A DNA stretch of 64,000 bases, from positions 186,001 to 250,000 of the forward strand of contig NZ_JACWFG010000013.1 in NCBI RefSeq assembly GCF_019749295.1, read 5' to 3'. Shown in pieces: positions 26,670 through 35,472 of the stretch; position 1 is the stretch's first letter, and the number at the start of each line of letters is the position of its first letter. Source of the stretch: Neobacillus niacini (GTDB lineage Bacteria > Bacillota > Bacilli > Bacillales > Cytobacillaceae). A program made the position numbers and the translations under genes. The notes under the pieces were generated by a model, which was not told the origin of the DNA, did not search any database, and worked only from the letters and a program-made list of their open reading frames with translations.

Positions 26670-28037
26670 TTATTTAATAAATCGTTTGATTTGTTTTAGT
26701 GCGTCTTTACGATTTGGGTATCGAAATGGCAAATCGAAGGTCGTCGTTTGTTTTAAGATACTTTTCTGATGGGAGAAGACATCGAAGCTGCCTCTGCCAT
26801 GGTAAGCGCCAATTCCACTTTCACCAACACCGCCAAAAGGAAGGTAGGGTGAACTAAGGTGCATGACGGTATCGTTTACGCAGCCGCCGCCAAAAGAAAT
26901 AGAATTCAAGATGGAATCTTGGAACTCTTTGCTTTCTGAGAAAATATAAAGCGCCAATGGTTTAGGATGTTCATTTATTTTATGAATCATGCTAGTTTCA
27001 TCATCGTATTCAAGGACAGGGAGGACAGGACCGAAAATTTCCTCCTGCATAACCGGGTCATCCCATGTAACACCGCCAAGGATAGTCGGCTCAATTGTCA
27101 GAGTATCCTTTGAGTAATTGCCGCCATGAAGGACTTCACCGCTAGAAAGTAAACTCGTCACACGATTAAAATGACGTTCACTTACGATTCTAGTAAATTC
27201 CCCATTTTTAACAATATCCTCATATAGCTCACTGATACTTTCTATAAAGGTTTTAATAAAATCTTCCTTTATGCTTTTGTGTACATATAAGTAATCAGGT
27301 GCTACACATGTTTGACCCGCATTAATAAACTTGCCCCATGCTATTCGTTTTGCAGCTAATTTAAGATTCGCGTCATGATGAACAATACAAGGACTTTTTC
27401 CACCTAGCTCAAGTGTAACAGGAGTTAAGTTTCTTGCTGCCGCTTCCATAATTACCTTTCCGACTGCAACACTTCCAGTGAAAAAGATATAATCAAATTT
27501 TTCTTTTAATAAGAGCTGAGTAGTATCGGCATCACCTTGGACGACGGATACGAATTCTTGTGGAAAGGTTTTATTAATAAGATCTGCCATGAGCCTAGAC
27601 GTTGCTGGTGTTAGTTCAGAGGGTTTAAGTACCGCACAATTCCCCGCAGCAATCGCACCAATCAAAGGAGCAATGGCTAACTGTAAAGGATAATTCCATG
27701 GAGAGATAATCAATGCTATCCCATATGGTTCAGAATAAATATAGCCCTTTGATCCTATTTGCGTCATTGCTGTCTTTACTTTTCTCGGCTGTGTCCAATC
27801 TCTTATATGTTTTAGAGTAAAACGGATTTCCTCAAGTAATATTCCCATTTCACTAATATAAGAGTCAAAATCACTCTTATTCAAATCCTTTTTAAGCGCC
27901 TCCATTATTTCGGTTTCATGTGAGCGAATCATGTTCCCTAAGGATGTTAATGCTTCAATTCTAAAAGAAACATCTTTTGTTTTTCCAGACTGAAAGAAAT
28001 CACGCTGGACCTTCAATAAATGACTAAAACCTTCCAT
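26670..28037 (-). CDS. Aldehyde dehydrogenase (class 3/YwdH-like)
   Basis: A 455-residue NAD(P)-dependent aldehyde dehydrogenase. Key motifs are IISPWNYPLQLAIAPLIGAIAAGN, KPSELTP, FTGSVAVGK, general-base Glu in LELGGKSP, catalytic Cys in NAGQTCVAPDY, and EEIFGPVLPV. The short length and C-terminal hydrophobic/basic tail fit the class 3 fatty-aldehyde dehydrogenase type represented by B. subtilis YwdH. ATG 28037 follows AGGAGG by 7 nt; GTG 28043 overlaps the site. It stands alone; the physiological aldehyde is unknown. Confidence 0.92.
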   Translation of the reverse strand: MEGFSHLLKVQRDFFQSGKTKDVSFRIEALTSLGNMIRSHETEIMEALKKDLNKSDFDSYISEMGILLEEIRFTLKHIRDWTQPRKVKTAMTQIGSKGYIYSEPYGIALIISPWNYPLQLAIAPLIGAIAAGNCAVLKPSELTPATSRLMADLINKTFPQEFVSVVQGDADTTQLLLKEKFDYIFFTGSVAVGKVIMEAAARNLTPVTLELGGKSPCIVHHDANLKLAAKRIAWGKFINAGQTCVAPDYLYVHKSIKEDFIKTFIESISELYEDIVKNGEFTRIVSERHFNRVTSLLSSGEVLHGGNYSKDTLTIEPTILGGVTWDDPVMQEEIFGPVLPVLEYDDETSMIHKINEHPKPLALYIFSESKEFQDSILNSISFGGGCVNDTVMHLSSPYLPFGGVGESGIGAYHGRGSFDVFSHQKSILKQTTTFDLPFRYPNRKDALKQIKRFIK

Positions 28038-28177
28038 ACTCACACCTCCTCAGATAAGGTTATTCTATCATATCTTTTTTTTATAACCAGATTTGAACGA
28101 AGCTAAATGGAATATTTTTGTATGAATAAACATAATCGGAGAATACTATGTCTAAATACCACAGAAGGAGACATCCA

Positions 28178-28426
28178 ATGCAAATTGAAACAGGAATGAA
28201 ATATCAAATTTCTCAAAGTATTAAAGGGAATTTTAACTCAGCTGAGTCGTTGACGGTCACAACTAACAATGGGATTACGGTTCAATTTATACTAGAAGAT
28301 GGAAAAGGGTATGGTTCTATGCCGCTTGATCATTTAAATTATTTATTAAAGAGATCCAACCTTACCCAGATTACTACTAATAAAAGAGTGCTATTAAATA
28401 CAGACAATGAAGAAAAAATCGGATGA
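28178..28426 (+). CDS. Small hypothetical protein
   Basis: An 82-residue protein whose start at ATG 28178 is supported by AAGGAG 7 nt upstream; ATG 28148 has no such site. It looks like a small beta-rich soluble protein (SLTVTTNNGITVQFILEDGKGYGSMPLDHLNYLL). I do not recognise a family. A terminator follows directly, then a tandem repeat array. Confidence 0.6.
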   Translation: MQIETGMKYQISQSIKGNFNSAESLTVTTNNGITVQFILEDGKGYGSMPLDHLNYLLKRSNLTQITTNKRVLLNTDNEEKIG

Positions 28427-28430
28427 CGAG

Positions 28431-28466
28431 TAAACCCTCCTTCTATAAAAGGAGGGTTTATTTTTG
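28431..28466 (+). terminator. Terminator of the small hypothetical gene
   Basis: TAAACCCTCCT (28431-28441) pairs with AGGAGGGTTTA (28450-28460), then TTTTT. Confidence 0.88.
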
Positions 28467-28735
28467 GAGTGACCAAAGAGCATGAATAAAAGCATTTGGG
28501 TGAATGCAAGCAGGCTGGAGTGACCGAAGAGCATGAATCAAAAGCATTTGGGTCAATGCAAGCAGGCTGGAATGACCGAAGAGCATAATGAAAAATGATT
28601 TGGGTAAATGCAGGCAGGCTGGAGTGACCGAAGAGCATGAAGCAAAAGCATTTGGGTCAATGCAAGCAGGCTGGAGTGACCGAAGAGCATAATGAAAAAG
28701 CATTTGGGTGAATGCAGGCAGGCTGGAGTGACCCA
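28466..28735. repeat. Second tandem array of 51-52-bp repeats (five units plus partial)
   Basis: GGAGTGACC (once GGAATGACC) recurs at 28466, 28517, 28569, 28621, 28673 and 28725, spaced 51, 52, 52, 52 and 52 bp. The unit reads GGAGTGACCGAAGAGCATGA, then a variable CAAAAGCATTTGGGT part, then AATGCAAGCAGGCT. It sits between a terminator and the 3' end of the TetR gene. The units read through as Cys/Pro-rich frames on the minus strand, which I regard as chance. Unit length and the GTGACC core match the array at 10241-10537. Confidence 0.9.
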
Positions 28736-28784
28736 AAATTTTGATTAACAAATATTAAGTCATTCGGGTCAAATTCCTCTTCAC

Positions 28785-29372
28785 CTACATTACCATTTTT
28801 AATAAATAATCAGCATAAGCATCAGAAATTTCCTCTGCACTTTGTGGTCCATTTTGGTCATACCATTCTTGAATCCAGTTAAGTGAACCTAAAATAATTA
28901 AACGTACCATCTTTACCTCGACTCTATCGAAAACCTGTTTATCTATGCCTTCTTGAATGATTCTATCAAAATACTGAGAGTAACTCTTTCTTAATTCGAG
29001 AACTTCTTGAAGCTGTTCTTCTGAAAAATTAAGGTTGGGCTTTGAAAGTGCCATGAACATTGATTTCTCACTTGTAGCAAGTAGAATATGCTCTTTAATT
29101 GCACTTCTTAGCTTATCAATTGGATTACGATCACTTTCAATCACTTTCTCTATTCCATCCAGACAGATTTCCATGATCATTAAATGACATTGATACAGAA
29201 GGTCATCTTTATTTTTAAAATAATAATACATCGATCCCTTTGTCATAAGAAGTTTGGCCGCGATTTCTTCCATCGTCGTTCCTTGGTACCCTTTTTCAAC
29301 AAGAACAGCTGCAGCAGAACGAAGAATTTCCTGCTTTTTTTTCGCCATTTTCTGTGCTCTAAAAGAAGACAT
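28785..29372 (-). CDS. TetR-family transcriptional regulator of the adjacent acyl-CoA operon
   Basis: A 195-residue regulator with the TetR helix-turn-helix (residues 12-58: ILRSAAAVLVEKGYQGTTMEEIAAKLLMTKGSMYYYFKNKDDLL) and an all-helical ligand domain. It is divergent from the CoA-transferase/SDR/thiolase operon across about 230 bp, the typical layout for a TetR repressor that senses an acyl-CoA intermediate, as in FadR or KstR-like systems. The ligand and operator are inferred only. Confidence 0.88.
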   Translation of the reverse strand: MSSFRAQKMAKKKQEILRSAAAVLVEKGYQGTTMEEIAAKLLMTKGSMYYYFKNKDDLLYQCHLMIMEICLDGIEKVIESDRNPIDKLRSAIKEHILLATSEKSMFMALSKPNLNFSEEQLQEVLELRKSYSQYFDRIIQEGIDKQVFDRVEVKMVRLIILGSLNWIQEWYDQNGPQSAEEISDAYADYLLKMVM

Positions 29373-29601
29373 AACGTAACCTCCTAACTTACCGAAATTT
29401 CAATCTGTATATATATTTCGAACTGTCAGCTTATTTATAATCCTTTGTTTAAATATAGGACAGCTATTTTTAAAAATCAAATAATTTTAAACATACGTTC
29501 AAAAAATAAATCAATTGTAAAATTTTAAGAAAATTGTTATTATTTAAAATAGAGATGTAAACGTTGTCATGAAGGTATTTTGTTAATAAGGAGATGATAG
29601 T

Positions 29602-30744
29602 TTGTTACCTCTTGAAGGTATACGTGTCCTTGACCTCACAAGGCTTCTTCCTGGGCCCTATTGTTCTTTGTTACTAGCTGATTATGGAGCAGATGTAATA
29701 AAGGTGGAAGACCCTAAGAGCGGGGATTATGCCCGCTGGTACGAACCAAGGGTAAACGATGATCAAAGTGCTATGTTTATCTCATTAAATCGCAATAAAC
29801 GCAGCATTACCCTTGACCTTAAAGATGAGAAGGATAAAGAGGCGTTTATAACATTAATGAAAACAGCTGATGTCCTGATAGAATCATATCGGCCCGGAGT
29901 TATGGAACGGCTTGGACTTGGATATGAGCAGTTAAAGGTACATAATCCAAAACTAATTTACTGTGCAATAACTGGTTATGGTCAAACTGGACCATATGCA
30001 AAAGAGGCAGGACACGATTTGAATTTCTTAAGCTATTCGGGGCAGCTGCATTTACAAGGAGCTCCAAGTGAAAAACCGCTCATACCATCCGTTCAAATAG
30101 GTGATATTGGAGGAGGAGCATTGATGGCAGCAGTCGGTATTTTACTAGCCATTATTGACGCAAAAAAATCTAACAGCGGTCAATTTGTAGACATTTCCAT
30201 GCTAGATGGTACGCTCTCCTGGATGCATACAATCTTGCCAAACTACTGGACTTCCGGCGAAATGCCAAATCGCGGAGAACTAACTTTAAACGGCGGGAAA
30301 GCATGTTATGAGATTTATAGAACAAAAGATGATCGTTTTATATCCGTCGGCGCTCTTGAATATAAGTTTTGGAAAAATTTTTGCCATGTCATTGGTAAGG
30401 CAGAGCTAATAGACCAGCTAGATGCACCCCTAGAACAGCAGCGCTTAATCAAGCAGGAAGTTCAAGCAGTTATCCAACAAAATACATTAACAGAATGGCT
30501 TGAGCTATTCGCAGGTATTGATGCCTGTGTTTCCCCAGTTTTAACTCCAGAAGAACTAACAGATCATCCACAAATTAAACATCGTCAAATGATTGAAACC
30601 ATCACACACCCAGAAATGGGAGTAATGAAACAAATAGGAAATCCTATAAAACTATCAAATTCAACTGTTACAACTAGACGGCATGCACCCGGTCTTGGAG
30701 AACATACAAATGAAATTTTGAAAGAACTAGGTATTCAAAAGTAG
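29602..30744 (+). CDS. CaiB/BaiF (class III) CoA-transferase
   Basis: A 380-residue family III CoA-transferase. It has the N-terminal [50 protein letters not shown], and the catalytic Asp in [12 protein letters not shown]. It moves CoA between carboxylic acids and could activate the operon's substrate; alpha-methylacyl-CoA racemase is an alternative function in this family. TTG 29602 follows AAGGAGATGATAG. It heads a five-gene unit under a divergent TetR gene. Confidence 0.9.
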   Translation: MLPLEGIRVLDLTRLLPGPYCSLLLADYGADVIKVEDPKSGDYARWYEPRVNDDQSAMFISLNRNKRSITLDLKDEKDKEAFITLMKTADVLIESYRPGVMERLGLGYEQLKVHNPKLIYCAITGYGQTGPYAKEAGHDLNFLSYSGQLHLQGAPSEKPLIPSVQIGDIGGGALMAAVGILLAIIDAKKSNSGQFVDISMLDGTLSWMHTILPNYWTSGEMPNRGELTLNGGKACYEIYRTKDDRFISVGALEYKFWKNFCHVIGKAELIDQLDAPLEQQRLIKQEVQAVIQQNTLTEWLELFAGIDACVSPVLTPEELTDHPQIKHRQMIETITHPEMGVMKQIGNPIKLSNSTVTTRRHAPGLGEHTNEILKELGIQK

Positions 30745-30758
30745 AAAGGGGAAAGGGT

Positions 30759-31526
30759 ATGAGAATACAAGATTCTATTGCTTTGGTAACAGGTGGTGCT
30801 TCAGGACTTGGAGAAGCAACAGTGAGAAACATTGTTAAAAACGGCGGTAAGGCAGCCATTCTTGACCTCTCTGAAGAAAGAGGCTCAGCGTTAGCAGCAG
30901 AGTTAGGGGAAAATGCAGTTTTTATTAAAACAAATGTAACAAGTGAGGAAGATGTACAACATGCTATCGATGCTGCGATTGCTCAATTCGGCAGCATTAA
31001 TACGGTGGTAAATTGTGCTGGCATTGCTGCCGCGGAAAAAACGGTAAGCAGAAATCAAGCACATAGTTTTGATAATTTTAAAAAAGTAGTAGAAATCAAT
31101 TTATTAGGTACATTTAATGTTATTCGCCTGGCTGCTGCCCATATGGTAAATAATCAGCCAAATCAAGAAGGTGAAAGAGGCGTCATCATTAATACCGCAT
31201 CTGTTGCCGCATTTGATGGTCAAATCGGTCAGGCTGCATACAGTGCTTCCAAAGGCGGGGTCGTAGGAATGACGCTTCCAATCGCACGTGATTTGGCGAA
31301 ATCAGGTATAAGAGTTATGACCATAGCACCAGGTTTAATTGAAACACCACTTTTTGGTTCCTTGTCAGAGCAGGCCAAAGCTGCCTTAGAATCGCAGGTT
31401 CCTTTTCCATCAAGACTAGGGCGTCCTTCGGAATATGCACAACTAACACAGTCCATTATCGAGAATGTCATGCTTAATGGAGAAACAATTCGACTTGATG
31501 GGGCCATTCGGATGGCGCCAAGATAA
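30759..31526 (+). CDS. SDR 3-hydroxyacyl-CoA dehydrogenase (HSD17B10-like)
   Basis: A 255-residue short-chain dehydrogenase with the NAD-binding [11 protein letters not shown] (residues 11-21), NCAGIA, and the catalytic Tyr-x3-Lys in AYSASKGG. The sequence is of the type 2 3-hydroxyacyl-CoA / 3-hydroxy-2-methylbutyryl-CoA dehydrogenase group ([11 protein letters not shown]..., [17 protein letters not shown] at the end). It would oxidise the 3-hydroxyacyl-CoA and feed the thiolase encoded next. GAAAGGGGAAAGGG precedes ATG. Confidence 0.9.
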   Translation: MRIQDSIALVTGGASGLGEATVRNIVKNGGKAAILDLSEERGSALAAELGENAVFIKTNVTSEEDVQHAIDAAIAQFGSINTVVNCAGIAAAEKTVSRNQAHSFDNFKKVVEINLLGTFNVIRLAAAHMVNNQPNQEGERGVIINTASVAAFDGQIGQAAYSASKGGVVGMTLPIARDLAKSGIRVMTIAPGLIETPLFGSLSEQAKAALESQVPFPSRLGRPSEYAQLTQSIIENVMLNGETIRLDGAIRMAPR

Positions 31527-31571
31527 ATCATTACTCTTTTAAAAATTAAATCCAAATTGGAGGAAGATAAA

Positions 31572-32726
31572 ATGCGCGAAGTTGTTATTGTTGAGGGAGT
31601 TCGTACACCGGTTGGAAAAAGAAAAGGTCTGCTCAGTTCAGTCCGTCCAGACGAGCTGGCTGCAAAAGTTTTAAAAGAATTAGTGAATCGTGCCGGGATT
31701 TCTCCAGGAATCGTCGAGGACATTATCATGGGCTGTGTCTCACAGGTAGAAGAACAAGGTCTAAATATTGCACGAACGGCAGCCTTAATGGCAGATTTCC
31801 CAATTCATGTACCAGGAACAACTCTAGACCGTCAATGCGGTTCTGGTCAGCAAGCCATTCATTTTGCTTCCCAAGCTATTCTCAGTGGTGATATGGATAT
31901 TGTCATTGCAGGCGGTGTGGAAAGCATGACACGTGTGCCTTTAGGCTCAACACGTCAGAAGTCAGAATGGAATGAAACACTTACTTCTAAATATGAAATG
32001 ATACATCAAGGCTTATCAGCAGAACGTATTGCTGATCAATGGGGATTTACACGTACTCAATTAGATGAATTCTCTATTGAAAGCCATAATCGTGCACTAA
32101 AAGCACAGGAAGAGGGCAGATTTGACAGAGAAATTATGCCATTAGAAGTAACGTTAGAGGATGGAAGTACAGTCGTGGTGAAACAGGATGAAGGCCCTCG
32201 GAAAGGATCTACCATTGAAAAATTGGCTGCGTTAAAAACAGTCTTTAAGGAAGATGGGAAAATCCATGCAGGAAATGCCAGTCAAATGAGCGATGGTGCT
32301 GCAGCTGTTCTTTTGATGTCACGTGAAAAAGCGGAGGAGTTAGGGCTTAAACCGCGATTCCGTATTGTGGCACGTTCTGTAGTAGGCTCTGATCCAACAT
32401 TAATGCTGACAGGTCCAATCGAAGCAACTCGACAGGTGTTAGCCAAAGCAGGGCTGACTATTGATGATATGGATACGTATGAAGTAAACGAGGCATTCGC
32501 TCCGGTGCCGATGTGCTGGTTAGAAGAAATTAAAGCTGACCCGAAGAAATTGAATCCAAATGGAGGAGCTATTGCTCTAGGCCATCCGCTAGGTGCAACC
32601 GGTGCAAAATTGATGATCTCGATGATGCATGAACTAGAAAGAACAGGCGGCCGCTATGGTCTCCAAGCCATTTGTGAAGGCGGAGGAATGGCTAACGGTA
32701 CCATTATCGAAAGAATCAGCGAATAA
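31572..32726 (+). CDS. Acetyl-CoA acyltransferase (thiolase)
   Basis: A 384-residue thiolase. It has the nucleophilic Cys in LDRQCGSGQQAI (about residue 87), VNEAFAPVP, the GHPLGATGAK His motif, and the terminal Cys loop as CEGGGMANGT, where many thiolases have CIGGGQG. It cleaves 3-ketoacyl-CoA with CoA. ATG 31572 follows GGAGG by 8 nt. Third in the operon after CoA-transferase and dehydrogenase. Confidence 0.93.
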   Translation: MREVVIVEGVRTPVGKRKGLLSSVRPDELAAKVLKELVNRAGISPGIVEDIIMGCVSQVEEQGLNIARTAALMADFPIHVPGTTLDRQCGSGQQAIHFASQAILSGDMDIVIAGGVESMTRVPLGSTRQKSEWNETLTSKYEMIHQGLSAERIADQWGFTRTQLDEFSIESHNRALKAQEEGRFDREIMPLEVTLEDGSTVVVKQDEGPRKGSTIEKLAALKTVFKEDGKIHAGNASQMSDGAAAVLLMSREKAEELGLKPRFRIVARSVVGSDPTLMLTGPIEATRQVLAKAGLTIDDMDTYEVNEAFAPVPMCWLEEIKADPKKLNPNGGAIALGHPLGATGAKLMISMMHELERTGGRYGLQAICEGGGMANGTIIERISE

Positions 32727-32813
32727 TTTAGGGGGAATGAGCAGCAAAAGAAACATTTTGTTGCTTATTTCTCTTTAAACATAAATAGGAAATAGGAGAG
32801 AGGAGTAGGGGTT

Positions 32814-33752
32814 TTGTTAAATGAAATAGGGGTTAAACAAGTAACTGTCCCGCTGCCTTTTCGCTTAAATCATGTAAATTGCTTTTTAGCACAAGGCACA
32901 AACGGATGGACGATTATCGATACGGGATTAAATAATCAAGTATCTAGGGACATATGGAGACCCATTATAGAAAAGCATGAAATAAAGGACATCATTATAA
33001 CTCATTATCATCCTGATCATTTTGGATATGCCGGTACACTTCAACAGCTCACAAATGCAGAGGTATGGATGACAGAAATAGATGCTGAGGCAGGGTTATC
33101 ATATTGGGAGATAGATTCTTTAGAAATTGTAAATGAGAACTATGATTCATGCGGGCTTCCTGATAATTTATCTCAGGTTTTAACGACGGATGAACAGGGG
33201 TTTAACCCGCAAGTAAAGCCGTATCCGACAGTTCAACACTTCCTGGAGAAAGGAATGAAACTCGTATTCGGAAAATACGAATATGAGGTTATTTTTACAC
33301 CGGGACATTCTGATGGGTTAATCACTTTATATAATCAAGAAAAAAGTATTTTATTTTCAACTGATCATATTCTGCCAAGAATTTCACCCAATATTTCATA
33401 CTGGTTCCGTGGTAATAGGAATCCATTACAATCCTTTATAACGTCTTTGGAAAAAATTAAATCTTTGGATGTTGAAAATGTGATACCTTCTCACGGGAAG
33501 CCATTTAGAAATGCCAATCAAAGAATTGAAGAATTATTGGCACACCATCTTGAAAGATTAGAAGAGACGTATAATTCTATTAAACGACCAGCAACTATCT
33601 ATCAAGTAAATCAACAGTTGTTTCGAAATTTGAATATCCATGAAACTCGCTTTGCGGTTGGAGAAACACTTGCTCATTTGGAGTATTTATATTTAAACAA
33701 ACAATGTGAAAAATTTCTTCAGGATGGTACTTGGTATTACGAATCTATATAA
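32814..33752 (+). CDS. Metallo-beta-lactamase-fold hydrolase
   Basis: A 312-residue MBL-fold protein with IIDTGLNN, the metal-binding motif THYHPDHFGYAG (HxHxDH), FTPGHSDGLITLY, FSTDHILP and the terminal VIPSHGKPF. These supply the His/Asp ligands of a dinuclear site. A C-terminal helical extension (about 240-312) is present. Many such proteins act as thioesterases or acyl-derivative hydrolases, which would suit the operon, but the substrate is not readable. TTG 32814 follows GAGAGGAG. Confidence 0.85.
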   Translation: MLNEIGVKQVTVPLPFRLNHVNCFLAQGTNGWTIIDTGLNNQVSRDIWRPIIEKHEIKDIIITHYHPDHFGYAGTLQQLTNAEVWMTEIDAEAGLSYWEIDSLEIVNENYDSCGLPDNLSQVLTTDEQGFNPQVKPYPTVQHFLEKGMKLVFGKYEYEVIFTPGHSDGLITLYNQEKSILFSTDHILPRISPNISYWFRGNRNPLQSFITSLEKIKSLDVENVIPSHGKPFRNANQRIEELLAHHLERLEETYNSIKRPATIYQVNQQLFRNLNIHETRFAVGETLAHLEYLYLNKQCEKFLQDGTWYYESI

Positions 33753-33796
33753 TTTAATATTTTGCGGTGGTTCATCGTTTTGAAAGGAGGATAGTA

Positions 33797-34189
33797 TTGG
33801 AAACTATTTTTACACTTCAAACACATATAGAAGATATTGACCAATTAGGACATGTGAATAATTGTAGATACGTTAAATTTTTGGAGGATGCCCGAGTAGA
33901 TTGGTATGGAAAATGCGGGATCACTCTACATGACTTTCAAGAAATGGGTATGGGAACGGTTGTCTTAAAAATGGAGGTTTTGTATCTAAAGGAAGCAAAA
34001 CTAGGAGATCATTTGAAAATTATTACCACTCCAGAATATTTGGGGAATACAAGTTTTGTATTAAAACAGGATATATATAATCAATTTGATGAACATATAT
34101 CAGATGCCAAAGTTACAATGGTCATGTTTGATACGGTATTACGAAAAGGTATAAGAGTTATTAATCAAATCGCTCAGTATTTTAGATAA
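33797..34189 (+). CDS. Hotdog-fold acyl-CoA thioesterase (YbgC/4HBT type)
   Basis: A 130-residue single hotdog domain with the 4-hydroxybenzoyl-CoA thioesterase signature DIDQLGHVNNCRYVKFLEDARVDWY, including the catalytic Asp/His-x-Asn region. It hydrolyses acyl-CoA esters. TTG 33797 is preferred because AAAGGAGG lies 7 nt upstream; the GTG at 33767 has none. It closes the acyl-CoA operon and may release CoA from stalled intermediates. Confidence 0.87.
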   Translation: METIFTLQTHIEDIDQLGHVNNCRYVKFLEDARVDWYGKCGITLHDFQEMGMGTVVLKMEVLYLKEAKLGDHLKIITTPEYLGNTSFVLKQDIYNQFDEHISDAKVTMVMFDTVLRKGIRVINQIAQYFR

Positions 34190-34280
34190 CCTTTTAACAG
34201 TGAAACAGAGCATTTTTGTATGAAATAAATGCTCTGTTTAAATACATTAATTATTTATACCGTAGAAAGACTTTAACTAT

Positions 34281-34823
34281 TTAATTCCTAAACTCAGTAT
34301 TAGAATAAACAGCTATTAAAACAACTGCTTTACAATCCCCGACATTTTTCACAGTATGAGGAACACTTGCATTCCAGCTGAAGGAATCTCCTTCTTCTAA
34401 GATAACAGAATCTTCCCCTTGCTCTGCCAAAACCTTCCCTTCAAGCACCAAGTGACATTCTTCCCCTTCATGTGCATGGGCGTCTCCAATTGAGGCACCT
34501 GGAGGAAACTCCACACTTCTTAAACTCAAACCACCCATTGAAGAAATATGCTCAATTTTTAACTGATTAAAAGTAGTGGTTGTTCTGGCATCTTTTTTGA
34601 CTACACGTAAATGCTGTTTTTTTTCTAATAATAAGTAAGGTAATGGAACCTCTAAATAACTAGCAATAGTTTGAAGCGTATTAATGGATGGCGAGGTGTT
34701 ATTGTTTTCTACATTGCTAATAAATCCTTTTGAAAGTCCAGTCCCTTCACACATTTGGGCTATTGTGATTTTTTTTCGATTTCTAATTGCACGAATTTTT
34801 GCGCCAATATCCAGTTTGATCAC
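34281..34823 (-). CDS. XRE-family regulator with C-terminal cupin domain
   Basis: The 180 residues contain an N-terminal lambda-type helix-turn-helix (about 5-62: IRNRKKITIAQMCEGTGLSKGFISNVENNNTSPSI) and a C-terminal cupin_2 domain (about 105-175: PPGASIGDAHAHEGEECHLVLEGK) with the His/Glu metal-binding set. Such proteins sense small molecules through the cupin. It is divergent from the doxX/dioxygenase pair, and a large inverted repeat lies between them at 34919-34969, so regulation of that pair is the obvious inference. Confidence 0.9.
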   Translation of the reverse strand: MIKLDIGAKIRAIRNRKKITIAQMCEGTGLSKGFISNVENNNTSPSINTLQTIASYLEVPLPYLLLEKKQHLRVVKKDARTTTTFNQLKIEHISSMGGLSLRSVEFPPGASIGDAHAHEGEECHLVLEGKVLAEQGEDSVILEEGDSFSWNASVPHTVKNVGDCKAVVLIAVYSNTEFRN

Positions 34824-34874
34824 CCTTTATGGTTTCCTAATATAGAACATATTTATATATTAGCAAAAAATTAA

Positions 34875-34904
34875 TTGACAATCCACAAGAACCACTGTTA
34901 TCCT
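34875..34904 (+). promoter_or_regulatory. Sigma-A promoter of the doxX-dioxygenase operon
   Basis: TTGACA (34875-34880), 18-nt spacer, TATCCT (34899-34904). The predicted start of transcription is about 10 nt before the inverted repeat at 34919. Confidence 0.6.
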
Positions 34905-34918
34905 ATAAACAACAAATG

Positions 34919-34969
34919 TTCATATCGATAAACATTTTATTTTTTGGGGTTTATGTTTACCGATATGAA
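34919..34969. promoter_or_regulatory. Large inverted-repeat operator between the XRE-cupin gene and doxX
   Basis: TTCATATCGATAAACAT (34919-34935) and ATGTTTACCGATATGAA (34953-34969) are 17-bp inverted arms with a single mismatch, 17 bp apart. They lie just downstream of the predicted doxX promoter, where bound repressor would block transcription. Confidence 0.65.
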
Positions 34970-35033
34970 TTTTTATTAACTATTAGGATACCTAATGGTT
35001 AATAAAAAAAATATATTAAGGGAGAGGTAAATT

Positions 35034-35453
35034 ATGAAGAAGATAGAAGTAAGTACCTTGATTTTACGTTTAGTATTAGGGGTTACGTTTTTTGTGCATG
35101 GATTGGTGAAATTCCAAGGCGGGATTGAAAATACCGTGGGCTGGTTTGATTCCATCGGTTTACCAGGAGTTCTTGCTTATGGTGTTGCAGTGATAGAAAT
35201 GGTTGGAGGTCTTGCTTTAGTTGTAGGTTTAGGAAGCAGAATCATATCAGGATTGTTTGTGCTATTAATGCTCGGAGCAACGGTGAAAGTGAAATTAGCT
35301 GGAGGCTTTTTAGGAAATGGTCAAGGTGCTGGCTGGGAATTAGATTTAGCCTTACTAGCAATGGCATTATTTATTGTGATTAACGACAGTAAAATGTTCG
35401 CTTTAGATAAAGTGCTATTTAAAGGTCAAAGAAACGAGACACAATCACTATAA
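35034..35453 (+). CDS. DoxX family membrane protein
   Basis: A 139-residue DoxX protein with four predicted membrane helices (LILRLVLGVTFFVHGLVKFQGG, GVLAYGVAVIEMVGGLALVVGLGSR, IISGLFVLLMLGATV, LALLAMALFIVIN). DoxX proteins of the MhqP/CatD class in Bacillus accompany extradiol dioxygenases and help with quinone or thiol stress. Here it is 19 nt upstream of an extradiol dioxygenase gene. GGGAGAGG precedes ATG. Confidence 0.9.
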   Translation: MKKIEVSTLILRLVLGVTFFVHGLVKFQGGIENTVGWFDSIGLPGVLAYGVAVIEMVGGLALVVGLGSRIISGLFVLLMLGATVKVKLAGGFLGNGQGAGWELDLALLAMALFIVINDSKMFALDKVLFKGQRNETQSL

Positions 35454-35472
35454 TACAGGAGGGATAAATTCA

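Noticed and set aside
28339..28751. Cys/Pro-rich proteins on the minus strand
   Set aside because: They are read-through of the 52-bp tandem repeats in different frames, with no ribosome site.
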